NCBI GenBank assembly: GCA_035582835.1
Contig: JAYKAV010003077.1
Coordinates: 1 to 64,000, forward strand
DNA from: Phoebastria nigripes
Lineage: Eukaryota; Chordata; Aves; Procellariiformes; Diomedeidae
Reading direction: 5' to 3'
Length of the DNA: 64,000 bases
Shown here: positions 23,971 to 37,211 of the stretch, one piece after another
How positions within the stretch are numbered: position 1 is the first letter of the stretch
Layout: each line of letters starts with the position of its first letter
Notes under the pieces: model-generated
The model's input: only the letters and a program-made list of their open reading frames with translations
What the model was told of the DNA's origin: nothing
The model's database searches: none
Program-made: the position numbers and the translations under genes

Positions 23971-24611
23971 CCTGGCTCCTCCATACAGTATCCTTTCCTT
24001 CTCCTTCAGCGAGACCTTTGGGAGCTGTTTCTGTACAGCTCCAGACACCATGTAATAAATTCATAACCTCACACCCCCTGAATCCCCAGGCACCACTGCT
24101 GTGAGACAACGACAGTGCTGAAAACCCAAAATGAACTGAATAACAAATACTGTTCATTTTGCTCTCCTCAATAACCTCAATTGTGTGTGGCATGAAAATA
24201 ACCCTGAGCAAACACACTGCAAACAGTGGGGACACTGAGGGTTCTGCTGCTGCATTTTGATGTTTAGCTTCACAGGCCAATGTTTCTTTTTTACTGAATA
24301 ATCAGAGCTTACACGGAATGAAAACTAGACACCAGGGAGAGTGGGTAAGTTCGTGCATTAATCAACAGCATGTTACCTCAGAGAGACCAGTGCAAGTTGC
24401 TTGCAGAAAATTATTGCAGCAAAATACCATTTTCTGATCAGACAGCCCTTTGCATCAGAAAAGTACCCCCAAAACAAAGCTTACTACATCAACTGGCATG
24501 GAGAAGCTAGGGCTCAAAACAACTGCTGCTGATCTAATAAACAGCTGACGTCTTTTTTTCCTTTATTCCCACCTCTGCTCCTTGCCTGTGAAATAAATAA
24601 GAAGAAGAAGG

Positions 24612-24627
24612 AAAAAAAAAAAAAAAA
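24612..24627. repeat. A16 homopolymer after GAAGAAG
   Basis: A run of 16 A following a short GAA tract. Confidence 0.9.
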
Positions 24628-27600
24628 GATGTGTTCCTTCTTTGGACATGTATTTGCTCCCTGGCAGCACGGAGCGGGCAGGCGCAGGCGAGGCCACCTG
24701 CACGTCATCGGTATTTACACTTCCATTTCCCGCATCCCAAAGCCATTAAAGCAGCCAGGCAACTAAATCACCGAAAGGTCAAATGACACCTTTCCTCTCT
24801 GCAAACTCATCCCCAAAAGCCTCTGGCAGCGCGGCTGCCCCAGTAACTGCGCCAGCTGTGCAGGATGCACGGGCAGCTCCGCGTGCTCCGGGTCCTGTGC
24901 TCACCGACCTCTCCCACTCGCAGTGGGCACGTCCCAGATGTGCCCAAGTCCGCTAATGACTCGTTACCAGCAGCAAGAAGAGGTCACAACTCATTTCCCT
25001 CTCTATAAACAGAGTAGATGATATTCCTGCTTTGTANGGGTGATGTGGACCTGGCTGCAGTTCATTAAATACCAGTTTAAATACTATTTTGGGTCAGGGA
25101 TGTGATGGAAGATGCAGTTTTTCACGGTGGACAGAGGCATTATCACATTTCACCCTGGCAGCAGCGGTGCTGGAGGAGCTGCCCCAAGACGACCTCGTCA
25201 ACCTCTTCCTCAGGGGGCAGGAAGGCTGATTTGCCCGTTGCATTTGTAATTACTGAAAAGTGTTGATCACGTTTGGGTTTATGTGTTTAACAGGCCCTAT
25301 GAAGTGCGACAGGGGCCACTGCATTTGCTTAAGTAACCTGCCTCTCATAATTCAATTAACTTCACAAAAAATATCTAGAAAGTGACTGAAATACCAATTT
25401 TGGACACTGTTTCCACTAGGCAGCCAGATGGAAAAGTACAGCCCAAATTTTAATGAAACAAACCCAGGCTAGAGGCTCAACAAATTCAGCTATATGGCAT
25501 CAAATAAGCCACGTGGGAAGGTGCTTTGCCCAGGAAGCTGTTAAACACAGTAAACCCAAGGAGAGCTGAAAACACCAGACGTTAACATTAACGCAGACTC
25601 AGTGAGGCAGAATAAGGTAATAAATAAAGAGCAAAATGAGGCATCGCCCATGTTTCAGCACCAACCCAGCAAACCCACCATCTCCACCACTTCCCCCACA
25701 GGAAAGCAGAGCTCCTGATGCCCCACAGCTTCAGCACCGCAGCATCCCCCGTCCTCGCCCTGCGAGAGCGGCACAGAAATCTCTCTGTTGGGCTCTCAAG
25801 ATCCTCTTGTAACTGGTTTACCAGAGTGCAGGTCACTCCCACTTCTGATCACAGGGGACATCTCACCTCTGGCTGAGGAGGACCTCTAAGAGGTCAGAGA
25901 CTTTGGCTTTGTTTATTTTAATCAGGGTTTTTGTTTTGAATTTGCATGGGGCTGAAGCCTTTTGATTTTTGTGTTTTTGTTGTGTAACGCTTTGCAGACC
26001 TGCTGCCAGGAGCAGGCACCCAGGAGNGGCTCAGCTGCCTGCAGGCTCCATAGCCATCGTTTGCTGCCCATCATCACAACCATCACTGGCAGGCAGGGGA
26101 GGCTCANCGACTCCAGCTGTCATTTCATCCACAGTAGCCGGCACGGAACCCCACCAACCTACGATCATCCTGATAGCCCAAGCACAGCACTCATCTTGCG
26201 TATGATTTTGCCTGGCAGCGCAACGCTAGGTGCCAATTGCCGGTGGGCTCCAATAGCCCATGGTACCGCTCTCCGTTGGCACAGCAGTTTTCTCTCATCC
26301 AAAATTCTCCCCNCTGCATGAAATCTGCAGTGCCACCAAGCAGACAGACAGATGCCGCGTGGGACACAGCACCCCCCAAGGGAGATATTAAACAAATGCC
26401 AATCCCTGCTCAAACCAAACCCAACAAACGTGTCAAATAAGGTTTAGGGCATGAGTTAAACTGCTTATTCACACCATGGGTGATTTAAAAGGTCAGAGGT
26501 CTGTCCAGAGCCTCAGTGGCCCACTTGGCATGTACAGCTGAAGCAAAGCAGCCTCCACGGCATACGTCATCCTGGGACGCGAGGTGGTGAGTATCATACC
26601 GGCCATAATTGGCTCCTGAGCTCAAATAATCAATACTATTGCCAGTGAGGACAACAAACGTTGGCCGAAACCCAAATAAGGATTGAATTGCTGCCACCAG
26701 AGCGCTAGGAAATGCTGTAAGCACTGCGAGCTGGTGCTCCACGCGGCACTCTTAAAATACCTGCGGGAGGATACTGGCCAGATGATGAGCTTCCAGCTCA
26801 TGGGTCTTTGCAAGCAGCCAAGGTGGCCACAGAAAGCAGGGAAGAAAAATCTCCTGGTTTACAGGCCTGACCAAAGAGTCAGCCCGACAGTGTGGGTCTG
26901 CATAACGGTGGGAAAACAGCAACGTTTTTCTGCCTCAGCTTCATGCACCCTGTACGGCTGGAGGCAAAGCGCTGGGAGAGAGTCCTCCTGCTCCGGAGGA
27001 GTGCTGGAAAACGTGCAAGATGCTCTGAGAAAGTGCAACACCAGCAGAACTTTTTTTCCCCTTTCTGTACCTAATTTAAATGGGTTCAAATTTCTCATAA
27101 CAGGGTTACAGTTAAGGGGGAGATAACTGGAAAATGCACAGTTCCATAGTAGAAATACACCTCACCCACCCACATTGATNTCTGGATCAGTGCTGTGCAA
27201 AGCACTGCCAACCAGAGACTTATTCCCTTCCTCCAAAAGGATACCCTCTGAGCTGTTTTCCGTGGACCTCATTCCAACTTAACGGCAATCAGATATCCAC
27301 TTGAGGACTCCTGTTAGCTTTCAAGTGAAAGTGTAGTTATACGAAGGATTTATTGTAGTGCTTGGAGAGAAATGAAGGCGCTTAGCTGGTTTGTTTCTTT
27401 GGTGTGGTACGTTGGATCATGTCGTAAGCACTTATCTTCACTCAGTACACAAATTTTTGCATTACAGCAGAGTACTCTGGGTGATGTGCTACTCCTTGAT
27501 TTGTTCTGGTACTCTGAATGAACCAATTGCTCATTCAATTCATCATTATAGGACTTATGTTCACAGCCACGGCTAACTCCAAATGTTAAAAAATAATGAA

Positions 27601-29764
27601 ATTAAAAAATATCGTGGATTTTTTGACCAGCCTTCTGGCTTTAGATCGCTTACACTGTACTTATTTCACCCTTTATAGCCTCCCTCTGCAAAAATGACAG
27701 CTGGACTCTTGCTTGTATTAAAAAGATAGAGAAAAAGGCTCCTGCAATAGCAGGACTCCAATGGTCAGGCATTAAAAATAAAAGTGCTACCAACTGCAAA
27801 ATTCATGATAAATTGGGAGAGCTGTCGCCAATGCCTCTATGTGCCAGCACGGTTTATGTATATATATTTTTAATAGGATTTTTATGTTTATGAAAGGGTT
27901 CTATTCCCACTGCCCACTGGAAGCTTTTCATTGCTCTGCAGTTTTAAAATCCCATNTTACGATGAAGTGAGGGATTATCTCAGGTCATAAAGCCTGATCC
28001 AAAGCCTGGGCGTCTTTCTGACTTCTCTGTTGGCTTTATCACGCAGCCACTGAGGAGCGGCTGGAGAGGCCACTGGGTGCTGCAGCTGGGTGCTGCCGAG
28101 AAGAGCGTGTGATGGCCAAAGCATCAACGGGGCCACGGGGAGCTGGGATGCCCAAGGTAGGTTTCCAGCACCCATAGGTGTGGTTTCCCTGACATCTAAT
28201 AAAGTGCATTCGAACTGGATGTCTCTGCTCAGAAAACTTTTTAGGAATTTTTTATCCTTGAGGGCACCATGGAAACTGGCCACATGAGCTCAAAAACCTA
28301 GGGGGGGAGAGTGGGAGGAGGATGACCACCTGAGCCTCAACTCTTTTGCAAAATTAGGCTAAGTAAACATTCCTTTCATGTTAGGAAATGGAGCACTCTG
28401 TTTCTCTCACTTTTAGAAAGCCATGCGAAAGGCAATAAAGCAGGGTGAAGATGTCATTTATCAGTTTCTATAGCGTGCTAAAATCCAGAAAGAGCTCTGA
28501 AGCTGGTCCAATGCCCAGCTCTGTGTGTCCCAGTCCTCGCTACTCTGGAAGCACAAGGGTTATTCCTGCAGGATGCCCCGTTTCTCGCTTTGCTCTGCCG
28601 CAAGGACAAGCCGATGCGATCCACAGCTGTGCTTCCCCCACGGGGACCCCACCAGGGCAGCAAAAACGTCTTGGGGATGTTACAATGCAAATCATAACCT
28701 TTCAGATGGTGCAAATACCCTTTCTTTTCGCCTCAAAACATATACGCTGCCAGCTTCACACTTAATAACTGGGAGCAAAGACTTTTGCTGCTGCACAAAT
28801 TCTAAACAAGCCCCACAGGCAGTTTGCAGCGTGGTGCGAGATGGCTGCCAGGCAGAAAGNCCTTGGTGTCAGTTTGATTCGAGGGCCACAGAGCACTCCC
28901 ACACCAAGGGACTTATCCAAGCACAATAGCCGGGCGAGATGAAAGCACACCGCTTGGCTTCGCGTTNGGAAACATGATTAGGTCCAAAAAGTTAATGCTT
29001 TTGTGCACAAGAGAAGGAAGAAAATCCCACAGCTCTGATTCAGCTGAAATCATCTCACATGCCAACGAGCTTGAGCTCGTCCGGGGAAGAGGTCGGCGTG
29101 CTCACAACCAAGCAGCTTTTGCAATTTTTTCCATTTGTGCTAATGGTTTGGTCAGCTGCCGCCATCTTCAGAGGGCAATACCGGAGGTGATGGGTGCCAG
29201 AGGCAGGCACAGAAGACAACCCTGCGAGCATGAGTCGCAACATGAGGAGCGCAATGCCTCCAGCATCACATCTCTGCCCCGCAGCAAGCGCTCTGGCTCA
29301 GTCTCAGAGGGATGAGCCAGCAGCGAGACATCTCATCCAGCGGCACATCAGGAATTTTTAAAGTGCTGGCAGCTCCAAATGTTCATTAGATACCAAGCGC
29401 TACCAGCAAATAGGACAGCAGGTTTCTCCAGGATCACAGTGGACCATCAAACTTCAATTTTTGTCTCTTTTATTGCTCTTCTTTGTGCATCCCCAATTTG
29501 CTCCCGATGGGATGCCCGGGCACCTCTGCAGGGCTGGATCCACAGCCGGGGAACCTCGCCATCTCTAACTGCGTGCTTCTGTGTTTTTGACATTTTCTCC
29601 TAACAGAGCATGCAAAACTGAGGTTTTTTATTCCAAACTCCCTCAACAGGGAAGCTGTGAAACCTGTCATCTCATTTTCCTATTTAGGTATTATCCCACT
29701 CACAAAACTGTCAAAAGAACATTGTTAGGTTCATAAACTCAAATACTCTGCAGTGAGGAAATGA

Positions 29765-29860
29765 CAGCTTGACATTTTACATATTTAACCTCAATGTTTC
29801 TGTGCCTCAAGTTTCCTACCTATAAAGTGGGTACAAAACCCCCTATTTCTTCTAAATCTT
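29765..29860 (+). mobile_element. MIR-like SINE remnant
   Basis: TTTCTGTGCCTCAAGTTTCC, then ACCTATAAAGTGGGTA, matches the MIR core segment CTGTGCCTCAGTTTCCTC..TGTAAAATGGG with few differences. Confidence 0.7.
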
Positions 29861-30172
29861 GCTCTCAAGAAACAGCTGACCTGTTTAGCTGAGGTTTATA
29901 CACATCTCACAATTGAAGCATTTCACAGTTAATGCAAAAATCAGCACTAGGCAGACAAGCAGCATGGAAAATTTCTGCCCAAAGAGGGAGTTTGGCAAAG
30001 ATTTAAGTGTCTGAAAACAGGGTGAGAATGGAAGGAACTGGGAAGTTTTGCTCTGGCCTCTTTGAGCATCTTTCCTTCATCGCTGAGGGAGGAAGCTATT
30101 GGTGTTACTCTGGGGATATTAAGGTAGGTTTGAAAGGCAAAGGTCTCTCACTTTCCACTATCAAGACCATAA

Positions 30173-30245
30173 AAGACAGACAGACAGAGAGACAGAGGGA
30201 AAGAAAGAAAAAGAAAACAAGAAGGAAACAAGCAAGAAAGCACTC
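30173..30245. repeat. Purine-rich (GACA)/(GAAA) tract
   Basis: Starts as GACA repeats and drifts into GAAA/AAGAAA units, almost pure purine on the plus strand. Confidence 0.85.
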
Positions 30246-30603
30246 TAAGGAAAAACAAGCACCCAGAGCCTGTCAAAGTCTCACTCCCTGAGCTCTGGGC
30301 AGCCAGCGCTCGTACAGCACCCAGTATGGACCAGCTCTCCCCAAATCTGCACCTCCTAGGAGCGCTCCCAAAGCATGTCGAGCAATCAGCCATCTTCCCT
30401 CACTACTCATAAGAAATTTATCTTATACTGGTCCTTGTCTGCTCTTACAGATTTTCTTTCCATTACAGATTAACTAAATCTAAAAGGCTATTTATGGGTC
30501 TGCATTAGAACGGGCGAACATACCCAGTGGAATTTTCTCATGTTTTCCTGACAATTCAATTCATACTCTACCCAGTGTAATGACCAGTTTGAATTTCACA
30601 CTA

Positions 30604-31330
30604 TTCATAGAATCATAGAATCATTAAGGTTGGAAAAGACCTCTAAGATCATCAAGTACAACCATCAACCCAACACCACCGTGCCCACTAAACCATGTCC
30701 CTAAGCGCCTCATCTACACGTCTTTTAAATACTTCCAGGGATGGGGACTCCACCACTTCCCTGGGCAGCCTGTTCCAATGCTTAACCACTCTTTCAGTAA
30801 AGAAATTTTTCCTAATGTCCAATCTAAGCCTCCCCTGGCGCAACTTGAGGCCATTTCCTCTCGTCCTATCGCTAGTTGCTTGGCAGAAGAGACCANCACC
30901 CACCTCGCTGCAACCTCCTTTCAGGGAGNTGTAGAGNGCAATAAGGTCTCCCCTNAGCCTCCTCTTCTCCAGGCTAAACAGNCCCAGTTCCCTCAGCNGC
31001 TCCTCGTAAGACTTGCTCTCCAGACCCTTCACCAGCTTCGTTGCCCTCCTCTGGACACGCTCCAGCACCTCCATGTCCTTCTTGTAGTGAGGGGCCCAAA
31101 ACTGAACACAGTATTCGAGGTGNGGCCTCACCAGNNCCGAGTACAGGGGGACAATCACCTCCCTACTCCTGCTGGCCACACTATTTCTGATACAGGCCAG
31201 GATGCTGTTGGCCTTCTTGGCCACCTGGGCACACTGCNGGCTCATATTCAGCCGGCTGTCAACCAGCACCCCCAGGTCCTTTTCTGCCAGGCAGCTTTCC
31301 AGCCGCTCTTCCCCAAGCTGTGAATAGGAC
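30604..31330 (-). mobile_element. CR1 LINE, 5'-truncated, ORF2 C-terminus still open
   Basis: About 0.73 kb of a CR1 element on the same strand as CASTOR2. From about 31330 down to the stop at 30688 the frame stays open for over 210 codons. It encodes the C-terminal part of the CR1 reverse transcriptase ORF2: [104 protein letters not shown] and [18 protein letters not shown]. The tail is ATGATTCTATGATTCTATGA. The 5' part, with endonuclease and RT catalytic core, is missing, so it cannot move on its own. Ten undetermined bases fall between 30896 and 31238, far above the window average. Confidence 0.97.
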
Positions 31331-34164
31331 ATATTCATGTGAATAGGACAAATTACATACGCAGGGGATTACACCAGTGACCCCAGGTCCCATGTCCATC
31401 TGAGAGAAACTACTGTTATGACTCACAAGCAAGGGAGTTCTCCAAGCCCTTTACTGGAGGGAAATTATAAACACATTCATCTCACCTTTATTTTATAAAC
31501 ATTGGGAGACTCAAAAACCTGCTTCCAAGAGCACTGAGGTCAGTCGGGGCATCTCTTCAGGGCCTGTTCTCAAAGAGAGAGAAATAGCTCCTAACCAGAG
31601 ACATCAAGTGATTTAATACTGAATATTTCCAGCCACCTCGGGACCTACTGGAGAGACTGTCAGCTCAGCCAGATCCACCAAAGCTTCACTGGCCCTGTAA
31701 ACGATTTGCAGGGGCATGCGCGTATTCTGAATTTTCAAAACAGCTGGAAACTTTTTACGTAAAGTACCTACTTTTTCTAACCAGCCCCATCCACTATCCC
31801 AGACAACACAACCATTTCTGCAGGCGCGACAATCAAGCAGCTCTCTAGCAAGGCCTTTATAAAAAGTTTGTAGGGAAGGGAGGGTACATCGCTGTGCAGC
31901 TTCTCCACTGTTATATATCTGCCCGCGTATCTGCACGAAGTAGGAAAGTCTTTCTGACAGCACTGGAGATGTCATACTCAAAGATGGAGAAGTCAGTGTG
32001 TTTTTACCATTTACAGTATAGTTACAAGAAGACATCCCAGGCACAACGTCCACGCCCCGGGATGACGGAGGAGGACAGTTTGTTCCTGCTTCTCTTTGCC
32101 TATCCGGGAACACGTGCATCCCTTTCTCAGCAGATGCCAAAGGGATCCTCACCTCTGCCAACATGGACACAGCCTACGTGGATTTTGAGGAATGAGATGA
32201 GGTAGATGCTGACGGGTGGCACCTTCCTGGAAAGTTTACTAGCTAGTCCATTAAAATCAGCAGAAGTGGCAATGTATTTACACTCATTCCAGAGCTTGGG
32301 AAGGAGTACGTGCTAATTAAAATTCTTCTTTCTGCTCAGCACGTCCTCAACTGCATTTGTACAGAGCAGAGATGACGCCATGTGGCTGACTGATCTATTT
32401 ACACCTCTGGAGTCCCCTGCTCATCCCCATCCCTGTTTCCCAATTAAGGGTGCAGACAGAAATTTGGGCTAGATCCAACAATCAAATATACCTGGCACAC
32501 CACTNGGACTGAAGAGACAAACCAGTGACTTTTACCCAACGTAAGCTGTTCAGCATCTCTCTGCTGCCTGAAAACAGGCAAGCAGAGGAACCTGAAAAGC
32601 CCATTCCCGGGGAAGAGCTAAATTAAAGTGAATATTGTTGCTGGAGCCTGCTGTGAATGCAAAAAGCCAGCAAAAGCCAGGTTAAAACTGTCTGCTGCTT
32701 TTTCTGACTTTAAGAAGCAGAGGCAAGCAGTGTGCTGTGTTCAGATACGCACCCGTTCCTGTGCAGCCTCTGGGTCTCTGGCCTGGGCACGTTATGTGTT
32801 GCCGGAAGCAAAAGGGCGGACAGCCCATGATCCACATGCACCTGAGCACACATCAGGTCCAACCCAGCACTGCTGCTTAATCCAGGCTTGGCCAGAACCA
32901 GAGTGCTCCATAGCCCAGCAATGCTCACCAGCTCCACACAGCCCCAGCCAGCTGCAAGCCCATGTCCCCCCATCATAACGAAGGTACCATTATAATATTT
33001 GCAAAGACATCTCCTGCACCTGTTAAAAGAGAAGGCATGGCTGAGAGCTTGTAAATGATGTAATTCAAAGATAATCATGGCACTGCAGATAGAGAATAGA
33101 AAGCTTCTAGAAGATGTGCCTTTGCTGAGGATATCAGCACCTCGGGGCTTTTGCTGGCTCCCCAGTTGGTCCTGGTCAATGAAACACCAGTGGCTGCAAG
33201 AATGATTTTAACACTTTGCTCTTTTCTTGCAGGGATGGGGCTGTGTCTCTATACCCCAGGCCTCTGTCGGCTTGGGCTACGTTTCTGCCATGTGCTCTGC
33301 ATACAGATCTAGAAAACAGAGCCAGAATTAAAGAGCAGCTGACCGCCAAGGTGGTGAAGAGAAAGCGCAGCAGACAAAGTTCTCCCACTGCACTCTGCCT
33401 TGCTGGTTTTGACCTAAACGATCTAGATATTGACAGATGCCCTTCCAAGTTGGAGATGTGGGTCCCTTCCTCCCTGCAGCACCCCGGGCCTGTGGACAAG
33501 GTGTTTGCACTTAGTTATAGCAGGAGCTGCCTGCGGCAGGGAGTCCTCCAGCAGAACACAGCTCACTTGTACAACCGTGCTCCTGGATTTGGTGACTATC
33601 CAAATCGCCACTGAACAGCAAGCAAATATTTGCACAAGTTCACGGAAGCTTTTTATGGAAGAAAGGAGCAATGATAATTAAAAGACGAATACAGTACGCT
33701 GCAGGTAGGAAGATTTTTTTAATTGAAAATATGTGCTGAGGTGCTGGGGAGCCTACATAACGCTAACTTTCATCAATATTCCGAAAAACAAGTGAAATAT
33801 GTTTCTTCTTATTCCCGCTGCTTATTTCTCTTTTAAATATGGGGGAATCAGAGTATATATCAACTACATGTTGGAAAACACGAAACTGTTTGCTGATTTC
33901 CCACAGCATTTTAGCACTGGTGTTTCCTGGAGCAGCTGGTTCTCAAGATGAATACTCTTCTGGCTACAGCAACAGCATCTCTTTCTTCCAGACTTTTTTG
34001 TACTCCTTGCCCAGCTGGCTGCTGGCTTAGGGATAAGTAGAGCTGCAGGCTGTTTCACAGGTGCCCTGTCCCTGCCAGACAGAGACAGACCGCATGCAGG
34101 GATGTTGGGGCAGAGGCAAGGGTTGCAGCGTTGCAGATGGATGCTGTGAGTCCATCACAGTGGT

Positions 34165-34290
34165 CTGGCCCCAGCAGACATGGCATTCCTGCCTTACTCT
34201 GCCGCTAGCTTGTGAGGTGACCTTGAGCACATCACGTCCTCTCCCTTACCTGTGTTTCCCTTCCACATTAAGTATTTGGTTGCTAAACTC
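34165..34290 (+). mobile_element. MIR-like SINE remnant
   Basis: CTCTGCCGCTAGCTTGTGAG, then GTGACCTTGAGCACATCAC, parallels the MIR core CTGCCACTTACTAGCTGTGTGACCTTGGGCAAGTCAC. Confidence 0.7.
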
Positions 34291-35956
34291 CTTCTCTCTT
34301 GCAATACGTATGTGACATATTGGCAGCACAGAGCATTGCGGTTCCTGGGTGTTACAGTAATAGCACCAAAAATAAGCTCAGGAGATGTGACTTGGCCACC
34401 CAGCCTAGTGCACTTAAGGGAAGCAGCTCCCCTTTATTTGTCTCCTGGTATTTTCATTTCATGCAGTTTTGCCAAAGCCACCTGTGTCAGCAGTACCGTG
34501 GCACTCGGAGCCATCCCCAGCAGTGCCTGGGCCACTAAGGTGAGGGGTCTCCATGCCCCCTCTTTCACTCTGAAGTAGGAAAAACAGCAACAGCTGCAGA
34601 AATCCAAGCAGTTGCTTTTTTCTCCCTCCATTAGGCTCCAACCTACAACCAAAACAAGTGACTCCTTTGGTCTGCATCTGGAGAGCAGCTGGATCCCCTT
34701 GCATTAATGAAAGGCCAGGATTTCCCAGGGGGGAAAGAATGTGTTTGCAACGCAAGTTCCCTTTGCAGGAGAGAGACCTTCAGCCATGTGAAGCACAATA
34801 TATTTCCTTTAAAATCAGCAAATATTCCTCCCAATCTCAGCTTCCCCATCTTCAAGCAAAGAATTAGCGCCCCAATGTAGTCTCTGCTTGTCCCACACCA
34901 ACCACTGATATACCCAAGCAGCGACATGTTCTGCTGCACATCTGCCAGGCCAAGCTGCCTCACCAGAGGCACCCAGCACAAATCTCTGAAGACCCACGTG
35001 AACTCACGTGCCCAACCCTCTCCCTTCCCTGGCTCGGTATTTAGTACCTGATGAGTGTATGCACTGGGTTTTGCAGGGATTTTGCTGCTACGACCGTTTT
35101 TCCCTGGCCTCCTGGAAGCCCCCAGACTGATGGTGGTCCTCAGCCTGAGCCTGAAATGAAGGTTGTGGCAAGAAGAAAAGCCCGGCGAAGCTGTGCCCCC
35201 AGCGGCTGCAAGGGATGGCTGTTCCTGGAAGTGCTGCTGTGGTGCCATGTTCTGCCACCACATGAAACACAGCGAGAGTCTTGCATGCATCCTGGGCCAC
35301 GTCCAGAGCCAAAGACATGGATGGCTAAGGCAGTGAAATGAATGAGAAAGGCCATTTTCAACATTCACGCGGGTCTCTGATATACAGCAATACTAGAGCG
35401 GGGCTCTGCAAGGTAAGTATCTTTACGTGAAAATGTCAAGCTCTCCAACTTTTGAAGTTGTTTTTCTAAATGCCCCCCTCTCCTTCTTCCAGTTAAAAGA
35501 TGTGGAGTAGAAGACATCTTTCTTGGAGATATTCTGGATACACACCGCTGAGTCAGACCAGAGGCAGCTTCAATAGTGTCCAATGACAGATGATCACACA
35601 GGTCCATTTTTTTGGGCATTCCCACCTCACTCTGAGGCTACAGAACGGATCCAAAGCACCGCCCAAACAATTACATCTGTTTAAAAGGGCCTTTTAGGGC
35701 AGTGCAGGCATATCTGCATGTCTGCAGGCAAACCAGAGAGAAACCTGGGAGTGCTGGCTACCCAATCCATCATCGTGAGGATGATACCGGTTTGCCACTT
35801 GTCATCTGAGCCCATCATCATAAAAGCCAAAGACCCTTCCCGGCTGCCAGCCAATGCAGACCAGCTGAGCTCTGCTCTGTCCCCGACTCCTGCCAGTGCC
35901 AGGCACACAGGTGACACAGGATAGTGCTGGGAAAAGGATTCACAGCAGCTCAGTTT

Positions 35957-35976
35957 CCTTCTTTCTTTCTTTCTAC
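35957..35976. repeat. (CTTT)n microsatellite
   Basis: Four tandem CTTT units. Confidence 0.85.
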
Positions 35977-37171
35977 CTCCCCTTTCCTACTTTATCTGTG
36001 AACTTGTGGATAGACAGAGGGGATATTTCAGTACTTTGTCTGAACTGGGAAAATCTTTCCTTGGCTGGGAGGTGCCATCAACCTTCACCATTTCTGGTAA
36101 GCCAAGTACGCAGGTGCGAGGGCTGCACACACTCACTCAGGCAGATGCTTTTGAAACAGCAGCACAAGAAATGCTACCTTTTCTACAGATAAAGTCCTTA
36201 AAGCTATGGCTTAGTGTGCACGAGCCAGCATCCCTCCAAAAGCATAGTGCGAGGCACAGGCAGAGAACAAACCTTCCCCTCCTGCCAAAGCGACAGATCT
36301 GCCAGAGGGATGGGATTTACCAGCCAGCCCGGGACTGCAAATGGTGCAAACGTCTCCCCCCCTCCTGCCTGGTTACACTCACACCTTAGAGTTGTCCTCC
36401 ACCTCTTACCCAGCCGGGCTGCAGCATTTCATAAAAAGGGGTCTCAGCCACAGGCACCTTCTCTGACCCTGTAAAGAAGGGGCTACTTTTCTGGAGAGAG
36501 ATAGGTGTTATGTTATAGTTCACTTTTCAAAATCTGCTTATGATTCAGGGGTAGACAACCGCTACTCATTTCTACTTATACACACACACCACCTGGAGAC
36601 AAGTGCTCCCAGAAATGGGATGCAAAGCTCATTCTGCGCTTTATTCACCGACGCTGCTGTCCCAGAGGGGTGCAGCACCCCCCTGCGTGCAGCCCCACTA
36701 GCACCGGGCCGTGTGCTCCCCTTTGCCCCCCTGCCCTGCTCCCTGCCCAGAGCTGCCACACCAACCTTGCCGTCTTCCCTGGTTAGCAAAACCACCACTG
36801 ATTTTATTTAAAAGGTACGAGAGCGAGTCCTCCAGGTAAACCGAACCTGCGCATGCAAGCTGGGGAGAGAAATGAATGCAGATGAGTTTATTTTTGCATA
36901 GCCTCCTACTCCCAGAGCACCGGGAGTTGCTAACATTACCTCATCCGAACACCCCCGCCCCCTCGACGGCTCAAACCCTGCAAAGGCACAACGCTTCTGC
37001 TGACGGCTGCTGGAAGCAATAGCCATAGGAAAATTAACTCTCTGCTGTGCAGGACGCATGCTGCACTCTCCAGTGGTTAGTAGTTACCCAGCGCTGTTTT
37101 TTTGTGGTTAGCTGTTACAGCAAGGGATGTCTGAATCCTCAGAGATGAGCAACCCCAGCAACCTCTGCCTC

Positions 37172-37211
37172 CAAGTATTTATCTAACAGAACAAGTATTT
37201 ATCTAACAGAA
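37172..37211 (+). repeat. Perfect 20-bp tandem duplication
   Basis: The unit CAAGTATTTATCTAACAGAA occurs twice with no mismatch, which suggests a recent local duplication or replication slippage. Confidence 0.97.

Noticed and set aside
31613..32170. 185-codon minus-strand open frame
   Set aside because: No recognisable family, mixed composition; it is most likely chance.
34643..35368. 241-codon minus-strand open frame
   Set aside because: No domain recognised and no supporting splice or codon pattern; it looks like a chance frame.
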